Shown in pieces: positions 34,060-43,197 of a stretch of DNA of 64,000 nt. How positions within the stretch are numbered: position 1 is the stretch's first letter; each line of letters starts with the position of its first letter. The DNA is from DATMNR01 sp963702765 (GTDB taxonomy: Bacteria; Chloroflexota; Ktedonobacteria; Ktedonobacterales; Ktedonobacteraceae), in assembly GCA_963702765.1 (NCBI GenBank), contig CAVPEB010000053.1, positions 96,172-160,171 on the forward strand, read 5' to 3'. The position numbers were made by a program, and so were the translations under genes. The notes below the pieces were generated by a model. The model made no database searches. It worked only from the letters and a program-made list of their open reading frames with translations, and was not told the DNA's origin.

Positions 34060-35246
34060 ACTATATTCCTTTGTAAGGTTGTTTCATATAATTCTTGTGC
34101 TGTTCTACGAGCCCAAGAAGTGGCCTCGAGAATTTCGGACACTTCAGGTTGCGATACAGGATTATGACGCTCCAGCACTGCTTCAATCAGTTTTGCAATC
34201 TCCAGAAATCCGATTTTCCCGGCTAGAAAGAGCGCAACGGCTTCTTCGTCAGCACCTACCAAAACACTGGGGTAGGTATCTCCTTGCTTTGCGGCTTCGA
34301 GAGCCAGTCGAAAACAAGGGAAACGTGTAATATCCAATGTTTCAAAATTGAGTTGCAGTACTTCCGACCAATGCAATTCTCGCACGAGCCCTGTACCACT
34401 TGTATCCAATCGATTTGGATGACTTAATGCGTACTGGATCGGTAAGTGCATACTCGGAAGACTGGCTTGCATTTTCAATGAACCGTCCACAAACTCAATC
34501 ATTGAATGAATAATACTTTCGGGATGCACAATGACATGAATTCGATCATATGGAATGCCAAAAAGCCAGCGAGCTTCGAGAACTTCTAGCCCTTTATTCA
34601 TCAAAGTTGCAGAGTCAATGGTAATTTTTGGCCCCATGAGCCACGTGGGGTGGGAAAGTGCCTGCTGGACTGTTACTGAACGCATCTGGTCATTCGTAGT
34701 TCGCCTGAATGGGCCGCCTGAAGCTGTCAGGATGAGGCGGTAAATCTCACTCGCATTTTCACCCTGGAGACATTGCCAGATAGCGCTATGTTCGCTATCT
34801 ATCGGTAAAATCGATACGCCTGCATCTTGTGCCGCTCGCATAACCAGGTGACCAGCCATAACTAAAGTTTCTTTATTCGCCAATGCGATAGTTTTTCCTG
34901 CTTTGATGGCTGCTAGCGTCGGTGCAAGTCCCATAAGTCCCGAAGTGGCCGCTACAACAATATCGACGTCAGGATGAGTAGCTACATAAAGAAGTGCCTG
35001 TTCGCCAAAAATCACGTTTGGTAACGCTTCTCTGGCCGCGATCTCTTGCTCAGGCGTTTCCGCAAAACACGCAGTTATCACTGGCGAAAATTCTTGTGCC
35101 TGCTGTGTCAGGAGAGAGATATTACTTCGAGCCGCTAATGCTACGACGCGAAAATGCTCAGGAAAACATCGAATAACGTCAAGTGTTTGTCGACCAATCG
35201 ATCCTGTACTGCCAAGAAGAGCTATGCGCCTGGGAAAACTAGTCAT
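34056..35246 (-). CDS. dxr: 1-deoxy-D-xylulose 5-phosphate reductoisomerase
   Basis: 396 aa. NADPH-binding L-L-G-S-T-G-S-I-G-R-Q-T-L near the N-terminus, A-N-K-E-T-L-V, the metal/substrate region P-I-D-S-E-H-S-A-I-W-Q, L-T-A-S-G-G-P-F-R, and M-N-K-G-L-E-V-L-E-A-R-W-L-F. Second enzyme of the MEP pathway: makes MEP from DXP. Normal length. In the operon it lies between cdsA and rseP as in many bacteria. Confidence 0.96.
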   Translation of the reverse strand: MTSFPRRIALLGSTGSIGRQTLDVIRCFPEHFRVVALAARSNISLLTQQAQEFSPVITACFAETPEQEIAAREALPNVIFGEQALLYVATHPDVDIVVAATSGLMGLAPTLAAIKAGKTIALANKETLVMAGHLVMRAAQDAGVSILPIDSEHSAIWQCLQGENASEIYRLILTASGGPFRRTTNDQMRSVTVQQALSHPTWLMGPKITIDSATLMNKGLEVLEARWLFGIPYDRIHVIVHPESIIHSMIEFVDGSLKMQASLPSMHLPIQYALSHPNRLDTSGTGLVRELHWSEVLQLNFETLDITRFPCFRLALEAAKQGDTYPSVLVGADEEAVALFLAGKIGFLEIAKLIEAVLERHNPVSQPEVSEILEATSWARRTAQELYETTLQRNIV

Positions 35247-35355
35247 CTATCTGTGTCCATTGTGAACGAAGTTATTATTTACCTCATATTTATGGGCGAA
35301 CTAAGTGTTCGCCCTGTTTATTAATTATAGCACGGATGTATGAGGTTGGCTAAAT

Positions 35356-36270
35356 TTAGAGTTTTCCAACCAGTTGGGCAAATATAAATACAACAATTAC
35401 AGCAAATAGCAAACTATCGATACGATCAAGTAAACCACCGTGGCCAGGCATGAACTGCCCGCTATCCTTGACATGAGTCTGGCGTTTGATAAGGGATTCG
35501 GCCAGATCACCAAGGGTTGCAGCAATGCCAATCAAAATACCCAGGAGTACAGCGAGGTACCAGGGAACGCCAAGAGGCCATGTCGTAAATAAAAGAGCTG
35601 CAGCAATTGAAAATACCAGACCACCTGCAACTCCTTCCCAGGTTTTTGCAGGGCTGATAGCAGGAGCAAGTTTGTGTTTACCGAAGAAGTGCCCTGCAAA
35701 AAATGCTCCTGAGTCAAAGCCCCAGACGCCTAAAAATACCGTCAAGACCCACCAGAAGCCAGGGGTTATGCCCCCCTGGAATCCACGTAATAAAAGGAAA
35801 ACGCTGAGTGGCCAACCCAAATACACTGGAATTGCAAGTGTGAGAGACCAATCTACCATGGCACCATCGAGTTTTTTGCGGATGAACAAAAGTGGCAATG
35901 TAATGAGGAGGGCTGCACTTAGACCAACCTCGAGCAGTATGAGACGCTGCTGAGGAAACATAGCGGCTAAAAGGAAGAGTATGCTTAATGCAAAACTCAT
36001 CCATATCAGAGGATGATAGCCCTCGTGGACCATCATATTATGTAGCTCGTAGACGCTTAGAATTACAGCGATGATGGCTACGGCAAATCCCCACCAACCA
36101 CTGAGCCAAACGAAAGCCAGTACAACTGGTATAGCGATGACAGCCGTAATGACACGCTGGCTAACAGAGCGATTCCACTGTCTGCTGTCCTTCTGTGAGG
36201 CATTCGTTCGTGTTTCTTGTTCACTTACAGGTTGCACTTGGCTCCTTATAGCAGCCTTCAAATCATACAA
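35356..36270 (-). CDS. cdsA: phosphatidate cytidylyltransferase
   Basis: 304 aa integral membrane enzyme with about eight TM segments and an ~40-residue polar N-terminal extension. CTP-transferase signature near the C-terminus: K-H-K-L-A-P-A-I-S-P-A-K-T-W-E-G-V-A-G-G and G-D-L-A-E-S-L-I-K-R-Q-T-H-V-K-D-S-G-Q-F, P-G-H-G-G-L-L-D-R-I-D-S. Makes CDP-diacylglycerol for phospholipid synthesis. Start is uncertain because no clear SD precedes 36270; an internal start is possible. Confidence 0.95.
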   Translation of the reverse strand: MYDLKAAIRSQVQPVSEQETRTNASQKDSRQWNRSVSQRVITAVIAIPVVLAFVWLSGWWGFAVAIIAVILSVYELHNMMVHEGYHPLIWMSFALSILFLLAAMFPQQRLILLEVGLSAALLITLPLLFIRKKLDGAMVDWSLTLAIPVYLGWPLSVFLLLRGFQGGITPGFWWVLTVFLGVWGFDSGAFFAGHFFGKHKLAPAISPAKTWEGVAGGLVFSIAAALLFTTWPLGVPWYLAVLLGILIGIAATLGDLAESLIKRQTHVKDSGQFMPGHGGLLDRIDSLLFAVIVVFIFAQLVGKL

Positions 36271-36403
36271 GTAGAGCTGCTATTTTGTTTTGATATGAGG
36301 GGTGATACCTCTGCTGAGATTCTTCACTTCGCCCAGAACGACACATAAAAGCTATATAATATCATGAGAGAGATTGGATATCTCTACATTTTCTCATTAT
36401 ATA

Positions 36404-37195
36404 CTAAGATGCAGAGAGACGTCCAAAACGTCGTTGGCGATGACGAAAGCTCTCCAAAGCAGAGTGTAAATCTTCTTTCCCAAAATCTGGCCAGAGAGTC
36501 GGTGTTGCGTAATACTCACTGTAAGCTGATTGCCATAGTAAGAAGTTACTGACGCGCATCTCCCCGGCGGTACGAATGACCATTTCAGGGTCTGGTAAAT
36601 CGCGAGTATAAAGGTAGGAACTGATTAATTCCTCGGTGACTGAGTTAGGATCGTGACCGTCAGCTATAATCTGGCGAATCGCATCTACTAATTCAGCTCG
36701 CCCCCCATAGTTGAAACAGACATTAAGGCCGATACGGGTATTATTACGCGTGAGCTCAACTGAGTCTCGCACGGCTTTTTGAATGTCGGGTGAGAGATCT
36801 TGAAGACGACCAAGATGGCGCAGACGCACGCCTTCGCGATGCAGTTTCTCAATATCTGAGCGAATTGTCTCCCAGAAAAGACGCATCAGCCCTTCCACCT
36901 CAATGCGTGGCCGACCCCAGTTTTCGGTTGAGAAAGCATATACACTGAGCATTTCGATATGTTCATCGACTGCGAACTCAAGCACACGCCGTAATGCGTT
37001 TACTCCAGCCTTGTGTCCCGCAAGACGTGGAAGGTGGCGTTTGGTTGCCCAACGCCCATTACCATCCATAATGATAGCAATGTGACGCATTGTTTCAGCT
37101 GTTTGCTCAAGAGATTGCTGATTTGCTGCAACGGATTGCGACTGTACCTTCTCTTTCCCCTGCGAAGAGGGAAAGAGATTTTGAATCCTGGTCAA
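36404..37195 (-). CDS. uppS: isoprenyl (undecaprenyl) diphosphate synthase
   Basis: 263 aa cis-prenyltransferase: H-I-A-I-I-M-D-G-N-G-R-W-A with catalytic Asp, R-L-A-G-H-K-A-G, S-V-Y-A-F-S-T-E-N-W-G-R-P, and C-terminal D-L-V-I-R-T-A-type motif (here P-E-M-V-I-R-T-A-G-E-M-R-V-S-N-F-L-L-W-Q). Makes the lipid carrier for wall synthesis. Probable TTG start two bases after the frr stop: GGAGG within the last frr codons is 7 nt upstream, implying coupling; ATG 37091 would leave out ~35 non-conserved residues. Confidence 0.94.
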   Translation of the reverse strand: MTRIQNLFPSSQGKEKVQSQSVAANQQSLEQTAETMRHIAIIMDGNGRWATKRHLPRLAGHKAGVNALRRVLEFAVDEHIEMLSVYAFSTENWGRPRIEVEGLMRLFWETIRSDIEKLHREGVRLRHLGRLQDLSPDIQKAVRDSVELTRNNTRIGLNVCFNYGGRAELVDAIRQIIADGHDPNSVTEELISSYLYTRDLPDPEMVIRTAGEMRVSNFLLWQSAYSEYYATPTLWPDFGKEDLHSALESFRHRQRRFGRLSAS

Positions 37196-37197
37196 GG

Positions 37198-37755
37198 TTA
37201 GACCTCCAAAATTTCCAGTTCCTTAGTTTTCCCGACCTTCTCCATTTCGTCAGTGTAGCGGTCGGTGAGCTTCTTCAAGCGATCTTCGCTTCGTTTTAGC
37301 TCGTCTTCGGAAATTTCCTTCTTTTTCTCACGATCGCGTAATTTGTCGTGCGCATCACGACGAATATTACGAATAGCGACTTTATGCTCATCCAATTTCT
37401 TATGGAGAGTCTTTACCATTTCCCGACGACGCTCCTCATTGAGTGGGGGAATAGCAAGACGTATCACCTGTCCATCGTTGTTGGGATTGATGCCAAGATC
37501 AGATTTCTGGATTGCTTTTTCAATATCAATCAGAAGTTTCCGATCCCAGGGTTGAATTACCAACAACCGAGCTTCAGGAACAGAAATTGAGGCTACCTGA
37601 TTAATGGGCGTCGGTGCTCCATAATAATCAACTGTAATACGTTCTACAAGCGCTGAACTGGCACGACCAGTTCGAATTGATGATAGATCCTGTTTCAGGA
37701 TTTCAACTGCTTTTTGCATACGTCGTTCAGCATCTTCGAAAATATCGTCTACCAT
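37198..37755 (-). CDS. frr: ribosome recycling factor
   Basis: 185 aa, full length. Characteristic N-terminus (A-E-R-R-M-Q-K-A-V-E-I-L-K-Q-D-L-S-S-I-R-T-G-R-A), V-D-Y-Y-G-A-P-T-P-I-N-Q-V-A-S-I-S-V-P-E-A-R, I-P-P-L-N-E-E-R-R-R-E-M-V-K, and the R-R-D-A-H-D-K-L helix. Splits post-termination ribosomes with EF-G. Its last codons contain the SD of uppS. Confidence 0.96.
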   Translation of the reverse strand: MVDDIFEDAERRMQKAVEILKQDLSSIRTGRASSALVERITVDYYGAPTPINQVASISVPEARLLVIQPWDRKLLIDIEKAIQKSDLGINPNNDGQVIRLAIPPLNEERRREMVKTLHKKLDEHKVAIRNIRRDAHDKLRDREKKKEISEDELKRSEDRLKKLTDRYTDEMEKVGKTKELEILEV

Positions 37756-37815
37756 AGCAATGCTCCCTTTATAGAGGCCAGAGTATCCCCTGTGCCTCTT
37801 GCGTTGTCGATAATG

Positions 37816-38580
37816 CTACATGGGCGCGATAAATTGGACTTCAACATCATTCATATTATGAACGAGCGTTCCGCGCTTTTTGCCACGTACGAGATCTTCA
37901 AGTGCACCTACCTCATTAAGGTTGAATACCACAATAGGTAAGTGGTTGTCTTTACATAGCGAGAGCGCGGTGCTATCCATAACCTTGAGTCCCATATTGA
38001 GCGCCCGCATATAGCTCAATTCCTCGAACTTCTGTGCATTTGGATTACGCATGGGATCATCGTCATAGACTCCATCCACTTTGGTAGCCTTGAGTAAAAC
38101 TTGAGCGTTGAGTTCAACAGCACGGAGTGCAGCAGCAGTATCGGTTGTAAAAAATGGGTTTCCACTTCCCGCCGCAAGGATAACTATACGTCCCTTTTCC
38201 AGGTGACGCACTGCCCTGCGACGAATAAACGGCTCAGCCACAGGCGGCATCTCGATCGCTGTCTGCACGCGTGTGACTATACCCAATTTTTCCATGGCGT
38301 CTTGCATAGCAAGCGAATTCATAACAGTAGCAAGCATGCCCATATAATCGGCAGTTGCGCGGTCGATTCCTGTTGCAGCAGCATCTGCACCGCGCCAGAT
38401 ATTTCCGCCTCCGATAACTACAGCTATCTCTACACCTAGGGCGTGAACTTTTTGAACCTCACCGGCAATACGACGCACTGTCTCAGCATCGATGCCATAA
38501 CCTCTGCTAAGACAGAGCGCCTCACCACTCAATTTAAGCAGTATACGCTGATATACCAGGGATGGAGTCTCTTGAGACAT
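37816..38580 (-). CDS. pyrH: UMP kinase
   Basis: 254 aa amino-acid-kinase fold enzyme: L-L-K-L-S-G-E-A-L, I-A-V-V-I-G-G-G-N-I-W-R-G, D-Y-M-G-M-L-A-T-V-M-N-S-L-A-M-Q-D, G-S-G-N-P-F-F-T-T-D-T-A-A-A-L-R-A and A-T-K-V-D-G-V-Y-D-D-D-P. Phosphorylates UMP to UDP. ATG 38580 chosen because GGGAGA precedes it; the 16 extra residues of the longer frame overlap an inverted repeat and are not conserved. Confidence 0.95.
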   Translation of the reverse strand: MSQETPSLVYQRILLKLSGEALCLSRGYGIDAETVRRIAGEVQKVHALGVEIAVVIGGGNIWRGADAAATGIDRATADYMGMLATVMNSLAMQDAMEKLGIVTRVQTAIEMPPVAEPFIRRRAVRHLEKGRIVILAAGSGNPFFTTDTAAALRAVELNAQVLLKATKVDGVYDDDPMRNPNAQKFEELSYMRALNMGLKVMDSTALSLCKDNHLPIVVFNLNEVGALEDLVRGKKRGTLVHNMNDVEVQFIAPM

Positions 38581-38603
38581 GATAAGTGGTCTCCCATGCG
38601 TGA

Positions 38604-38649
38604 GAATAAATGTAGGGGCGGGGGGCAAGCCCCGCCCCTACATTTATTC
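38604..38649. repeat. REP-like inverted repeat between tsf and pyrH
   Basis: Perfect 20-bp arms GAATAAATGTAGGGGCGGGG (38604-38623) and its complement (38630-38649) around GGCAAG. The arm overlaps the tsf stop codon (38644-38646). The core TGTAGGGGCGGGG...CCCCGCCCCTACA is of the kind dispersed in many Chloroflexota genomes; a related CGGCCCCTACA lies at about 20423-20433 after sufU. Confidence 0.8.
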
Positions 38650-39243
38650 TTCGCCCAGTGCAAAGCGACTGAAGCGCCGCAATACAATATTCTCACCTGT
38701 TTCGGCAATTGCCTTTTTCACAAGGTCGCCCACAATTATTGTCTCATCCTTAATCCAGGGTTGCATCATCAATACTTGCTCACCCAATGCCTTCTTGAGT
38801 TTGTTGGTAATGACCTCCTCACGTTTTGCCTCTGGAACACGCTCCATTGAAGGATCTTCCAGAATTGCTTTGCGAGCTTCTTCAACAACCTCGGCTGGCA
38901 CATCATCATAGGTGATGTACCTGGGGGCAACGCCTGCGATTTGCATAGCAATGTCACTGGCTAGCTGGCGAAAACTATCGCTACGAGCAACAAAGTCGGT
39001 GCTGCAGTTAAGCTCTAGTAAGACACCCAGACTGTTGTTATGATGGACATAGGAGAAGATGCCTCCCTGCTTGGTCTCACGACCGGCAGCCATCATTTTC
39101 TCAGCCTTGTGATCACTTCTAGCCTCAAGCCATTTAACAGCATCCTCCCAGGATTTCTCCTGGGTTAATGCATTCTTGCAATCGGCAAACGTTGCACCTG
39201 TCTCATCGCGCAACTTCTTGACATCAGCAGCAGTGTAGTCCAT
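38644..39243 (-). CDS. tsf: elongation factor Ts
   Basis: 199 aa, the short form common outside proteobacteria. N-terminal UBA-like domain V-K-K-L-R-D-E-T-G-A-T-F-A-D-C-K-N-A-L (with T-D-F-V-A-R signature in L-N-C-S-T-D-F-V-A-R-S-D-x-F further on) and a single dimerisation core. Exchanges GDP for GTP on EF-Tu. Follows rpsB as usual. Confidence 0.96.
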   Translation of the reverse strand: MDYTAADVKKLRDETGATFADCKNALTQEKSWEDAVKWLEARSDHKAEKMMAAGRETKQGGIFSYVHHNNSLGVLLELNCSTDFVARSDSFRQLASDIAMQIAGVAPRYITYDDVPAEVVEEARKAILEDPSMERVPEAKREEVITNKLKKALGEQVLMMQPWIKDETIIVGDLVKKAIAETGENIVLRRFSRFALGEE

Positions 39244-39383
39244 AACTGTTCACTCCTCAATCTCACTGTTTTATGATACTTGGGTTCTAGATGAAAGCAC
39301 AATCGCTACTGTCCATCTATTTTGTTACCCGAGTGCTTGACAAAAATGGTATAGTATAAAGTCGTTTTACAATACAATATGAA

Positions 39384-39414
39384 GCGGGAGAAGGAACACG
39401 GTCCTATCTCCCGC
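39384..39414. other. hairpin in the rpsB-tsf spacer
   Basis: GCGGGAGA (39384-39391) pairs with TCTCCCGC (39407-39414); inside, AGGA and TCCT extend the stem. No U-run of good quality follows on either strand, so it is more likely an attenuator or processing element than a full terminator between rpsB and tsf. Confidence 0.5.
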
Positions 39415-39522
39415 CTCTGAGTTCTAATATAGCCCAGCCTGATTATACTTCAAGCATATGCAGACATCGGGTCGCTGATCGTAGATAGGGCCTGGGCAGC
39501 TTAGTAAGCATGGCCAGAGTCC

Positions 39523-40389
39523 CTACTTTGCCTCTTCCGCAACCAGTTCAGGTTCAGCAGATAATTCCGGGGTCTCTTGCACCAATTCTAGTTCGTCTGG
39601 AATAGAGATCGAAATGCTTTCATCTGTATTGATAGCAGGGGAAGACTCTTCAGGTTCGCCGACTATCTCTGCTCCCGGCTCGCTATCCTTTTGTTGTGCT
39701 TCCAATTCGCGACGGCCTTCAATGACGGCATCAGCGATTTTGGCACATAGCAGGCGTACAGCACGAATAGCATCGTCATTTGCAGGAATAGGATAATCTA
39801 TCTCATCGGGGTCGCTGTTTGTATCAGCAAGGGCGATGATCGGAATATCCAGGCGGCGAGCTTCCAATACAGCGGTGCGTTCTTTGCGTGTATCGATGAT
39901 AAAGATCGCATTTGGCAGGCGGCGCATATCTTTGATACCGCCTAGAATGCGCTCAAGGCGCACGATATCGTCTTGCAAATGCTGCACTTCTTTTTTAGGC
40001 AGGCGTTCGAAATCGCCCCGGTCGCGACGGGTTTCCAACTCACGCAGGTAGCGAATGCGCAACTGAATGGTCTGGAAGTTTGTCAGCATACCGCCAAGCC
40101 AGCGATGATTGACGAAGTACATGCCACAACGAGTGGCTTCTTCAGCTACAGCTTCCTGGGCTTGTTTCTTGGTGCCCACGAACAGGATAGTTCCGCCCTC
40201 TGCAGCTGTTTGTTCAACAAACTTGTAAGCATCATTCAGGCGTGTCACCGTCTGCTGCAAGTCAATGATATGGATGCCGTTGCGATCCATAAAGATGAAT
40301 GGAGCCATCTTGGGGTTCCAACGACGGGTCTGGTGCCCAAAGTGAACACCAGCTTCAAGAAGCTGCTTCATCGAGATAATGTTTGCCAA
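39523..40389 (-). CDS. rpsB: 30S ribosomal protein S2
   Basis: 288 aa. M-K-Q-L-L-E-A-G-V-H-F-G-H-Q-T-R-R-W-N-P-K near the N-terminus, F-V-G-T-K-K-Q-A-Q-E-A-V, R-W-L-G-G-M-L-T-N-F-Q-T-I, I-I-D-T-R-K-E-R-T-A-V-L-E-A and I-P-A-N-D-D-A-I-R-A-V. A ~60-residue acidic C-terminal tail follows the usual end. I infer a TTG start at 40389 (M-A-N-I-I-S) since GGGAGG sits ~9 nt upstream; first gene of the operon. Confidence 0.95.
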   Translation of the reverse strand: MANIISMKQLLEAGVHFGHQTRRWNPKMAPFIFMDRNGIHIIDLQQTVTRLNDAYKFVEQTAAEGGTILFVGTKKQAQEAVAEEATRCGMYFVNHRWLGGMLTNFQTIQLRIRYLRELETRRDRGDFERLPKKEVQHLQDDIVRLERILGGIKDMRRLPNAIFIIDTRKERTAVLEARRLDIPIIALADTNSDPDEIDYPIPANDDAIRAVRLLCAKIADAVIEGRRELEAQQKDSEPGAEIVGEPEESSPAINTDESISISIPDELELVQETPELSAEPELVAEEAK

Positions 40390-40674
40390 AAACAAGATCC
40401 TCCCTTTTTGTCCTCCGCTCTTTTCTTATCGACGCAAAGGTTTCTTTCTACAAGGTCATTGGTGAAATCAATTCTTCACATAACCCCTACCTACTTACCA
40501 CTGTATCTCCAATTAGCCAATCGAGGTACACCAGGGCTTTTGTCGATCAAAGAGCGTGTGTATTTGATGCATGATCATCTAAGCGCGAGACTTGTCTCCC
40601 GCCAGGATGTGAGTATACCACAGAGCACCGTAAGACGCAAGAAAAATGGACCTGATTTCAGCCAATTCGTCGCA

Positions 40675-40704
40675 TTGACCGCGAGTAGAGTACTGGTCTA
40701 TAAT
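40675..40704 (+). promoter_or_regulatory. promoter of the btu operon
   Basis: TTGACC (40675-40680), 18-nt spacer, TATAAT (40699-40704), placing the start near 40711, about 40 nt before the cobalamin riboswitch. The ~285 bases from 40390 to 40674 hold the divergent rpsB promoter region and no supported gene. Confidence 0.75.
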
Positions 40705-40749
40705 ACATTATCGGCTGAATGAGTCAGCCAGATATCTACAGTTGTCATC

Positions 40750-40935
40750 GGGTGGCCTGAGCCGGATGCTCGGGCAGAATAGGGAAGTCGGTGTAAATCC
40801 GACGCAGTCGCGCTACTGTAACTGGTGAGCTACTCATTCTCTCATTCAACGAGAGCCAGCCACTGTCCCATTATTAAATGGGATGGGAAGGCCAGATGAA
40901 AAGCGTTTGCAGCCAGGAGTCAGGAGACCTGCCCG
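40750..40935 (+). promoter_or_regulatory. cobalamin riboswitch
   Basis: Conserved landmarks in order: GGTGGCCTGAGCC, GAATAGGGAAGTCGGTG, the B12-box-like AATCCGACGCAGTCGCGCTACTGTAAC, GAGCCAGCCACTGTCCCA, GGGATGGGAAGG, and the terminal GCAGCCAGGAGTCAGGAGACCTGCCC. Binds adenosylcobalamin or a relative and represses the downstream btuFCD genes. About 155 nt lie between it and the btuF start, including an ACCTC/GAGGT hairpin that could sequester the start region. Confidence 0.95.
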
Positions 40936-41089
40936 ATGTCCTATGCTCATAATCCTTCGCGTAAGAGGAGCGAGCCGCCGAGACATCGATTACCTGAGAA
41001 TTGAGTACCATATCGCCTATGTCTTCTGGTTGACCTCCATCCCACGCGAGGTGACTGCGGGCGTTTTCTCGTCTCGGAGGTTTAATGCT

Positions 41090-42091
41090 ATGCGCTCTCG
41101 TGTCATCTCTTCTCGTCTTTTTCTCTTGTTGGTGTTTTTCTTTCTCATCATGCTTACTGCTTGCGGACAGGGTGGAAATAGCCAATCTAGCACTACTACT
41201 CCGACGCAGACCGCAACTCCTGCTGTAACGCTGGATGCTTATGGCACGCCGATTGTATTCCCAACTTCGGCACCGCAGCGGATTGTATCGATGGTACCCA
41301 ACATTAGCGAAATACTTGGAGCTTTAGGGCTGCAAGGACGTGTTGTTGGTATTGATTATTACACGAACTATCCGGCTAATTTGACGTCATTACCCAAAGT
41401 TTCGGATGTGAATGGAAAGTACAGCGTCGAGCAGATTGTGGCGCTCAAACCTGATTTGGTATTGAGTTATGGAGAAGATACCAAGCAGTACGATGCCCAA
41501 CTTCAGAATCTAGGCATGCATGTTGTGGACCTTCCTTCGGGAGATTTGAGCTTGACTCTTCAGGAAATCTCGACGGTGGGTCGCCTGACGTTTACAACAC
41601 AAATAGCAAACAATCTCGTCAGTCAGCTCCAGGCACAGATCAATGATGTTAAAGCGAAAGTGGCTGGTACGACAACGCCAAAGGTGCTCATAGAATCTGA
41701 CTATAGTACACCGGGCAAGCCATACGTCAATGGTGGCGGCTCTTTTGGCGATGAATTGATCCAGGATGCGAATGGGATCAATATTTTCCATGACAATTCT
41801 ACTGGAGGAGGATTCCCTCAAGTAACCGATGAAGCCATCATCAGCGCAAACCCGCAGTATATCATTCTGACTGAAGATCCTGCCTATGGCGGTGATGTGA
41901 ATGCCGTTTATAAACGCTCAAACTGGGGTAGCATCGATGCGCTGAAGTTGCACCAGGTATACCGCATAAACTCTAATATCATTGGGCGCCCAGGGCCACG
42001 CCTTGTTCAGGGATTAGAGTGCCTGGCACAGATTATTCATCCCGATAAATTTCCTGGTGCATTACCTGCTTATTGCACGGGAACAGTGTAG
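41090..42091 (+). CDS. btuF: cobalamin-binding lipoprotein of ABC importer
   Basis: 333 aa. Lipoprotein signal: F-L-L-L-V-F-F-F-L-I-M-L-T-A-C with lipobox L-T-A-C, then a Ser/Thr-rich tether. Periplasmic-binding-protein class III fold: R-I-V-S-M-V-P-N-I-S-E-I-L-G-A-L-G, V-G-I-D-Y-Y-T-N-Y-P, V-E-Q-I-V-A-L-K-P-D-L-V-L-S and G-P-R-L-V-Q-G-L-E. GGAGG 9 nt before ATG 41090 fixes the start; the longer upstream frame runs into the riboswitch. Substrate inferred as cobalamin or corrinoid from the riboswitch. Confidence 0.92.
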   Translation: MRSRVISSRLFLLLVFFFLIMLTACGQGGNSQSSTTTPTQTATPAVTLDAYGTPIVFPTSAPQRIVSMVPNISEILGALGLQGRVVGIDYYTNYPANLTSLPKVSDVNGKYSVEQIVALKPDLVLSYGEDTKQYDAQLQNLGMHVVDLPSGDLSLTLQEISTVGRLTFTTQIANNLVSQLQAQINDVKAKVAGTTTPKVLIESDYSTPGKPYVNGGGSFGDELIQDANGINIFHDNSTGGGFPQVTDEAIISANPQYIILTEDPAYGGDVNAVYKRSNWGSIDALKLHQVYRINSNIIGRPGPRLVQGLECLAQIIHPDKFPGALPAYCTGTV

Positions 42092-42102
42092 TTGAGTGTA
42101 GT

Positions 42103-43197
42103 ATGAAGATAGCGACCCAAAAACCTGGCTTAAAGGAGCTTCGAGGAGGCGTGCGGGCTTTGCCTGCACCAATCCTCTTATTGGCTTTGAGCTGCCTGTT
42201 GCTTGTTGTCATACTGCTGGGGGCAAGTTTTGGATCGGTACCTATTCCTCTAGGAACTATCATGCAGATACTTTTGAATGGTACTGGCCTGTTCCATTTT
42301 ACACGACAGTGGGATCCCACTGCAGAAATAATTGTATGGCAGGTACGTATGCCAGTTGTTATTGGAGCAGCCCTTGTAGGCGCTGCGCTGGCTGTTGCAG
42401 GGGTACTTTTTCAGGGTATGTTGCGCAACCCCCTGGCTGATCCTTACCTCATAGGTTCCTCGTCGGGTGCGGCATTAGGGGCAGCTATAGCATTTGTACT
42501 TCCAATTGATGTTGTTTTTGGCTCGTTCTTTCCTTTGACGCCCATTCTAGCTTTTGTAGGGGCAATGCTAACTGTAATGCTGGTCTATGCTATTGCACGA
42601 GTTGGTGGTCAGACACCTGTGGTTACATTGCTGCTAGCGGGCGTGGTAATGAATGCTGTACTGGTAGCATTTCAAACGCTCATTTTGACACTCAGTCCGC
42701 ATGCTCAGTTCGGAGTGCAGGCCCTTTTTAACTGGCTCTCCGGAGGTATAGCTGTCACAAGCTGGACGCCGGTAGTTATAGTTGGCGTCATAATACTTGT
42801 TGGAATGCTGTTCGCTTTCATGCTTTCGAATGTGCTAGATGCCTTCGGATTGGGTGAAGAGAGTGCGGCACACCTTGGAATGTATGTCGAGCGTGACAAA
42901 TTGCTCATCATCATTGTTGGTTCGATGTTAACAGCTGCTGCCGTTTCTATTAGTGGACTGATTGGCTTTGTTGGTCTGGTGACACCCCACGTGATGCGGC
43001 TCATTCTTGGCCCTCGCCATCGTTTATTGCTTCCAGCCTCCGCGCTGGGAGGTGCTATTTTTCTAGTACTGGCTGACCTGCTTGCGCGCGTGGTAATTGC
43101 GCCTGCTATATTGCCTGTGGGTGTGTTCACCGCCCTTGTAGGAGCGCCTTTTTTCTTGATCTTGCTCAGAAACAATAAGCGAGAATACCGATGGTAG
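42103..43197 (+). CDS. btuC: cobalamin ABC transporter permease
   Basis: 364 aa FecCD-family permease with about ten TM helices; W-Q-V-R-M-P-V-V-I-G-A-A-L-V-G-A-A-L, G-V-L-F-Q-G-M-L-R-N-P-L-A-D-P-Y-L-I-G-S-S-S-G, and F-V-G-L-V-T-P-H-V-M-R. ATG 42103 lies 11 nt after btuF; the 3' end overlaps the btuD start by 7 nt. Passes the vitamin through the membrane with BtuD. Confidence 0.93.
   Translation: MKIATQKPGLKELRGGVRALPAPILLLALSCLLLVVILLGASFGSVPIPLGTIMQILLNGTGLFHFTRQWDPTAEIIVWQVRMPVVIGAALVGAALAVAGVLFQGMLRNPLADPYLIGSSSGAALGAAIAFVLPIDVVFGSFFPLTPILAFVGAMLTVMLVYAIARVGGQTPVVTLLLAGVVMNAVLVAFQTLILTLSPHAQFGVQALFNWLSGGIAVTSWTPVVIVGVIILVGMLFAFMLSNVLDAFGLGEESAAHLGMYVERDKLLIIIVGSMLTAAAVSISGLIGFVGLVTPHVMRLILGPRHRLLLPASALGGAIFLVLADLLARVVIAPAILPVGVFTALVGAPFFLILLRNNKREYRW

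Noticed and set aside
40883..41089. Upstream extension of btuF into the riboswitch
   Set aside because: The extension lies within riboswitch RNA and lacks a signal peptide; the lipoprotein start at 41090 has a proper ribosome site.
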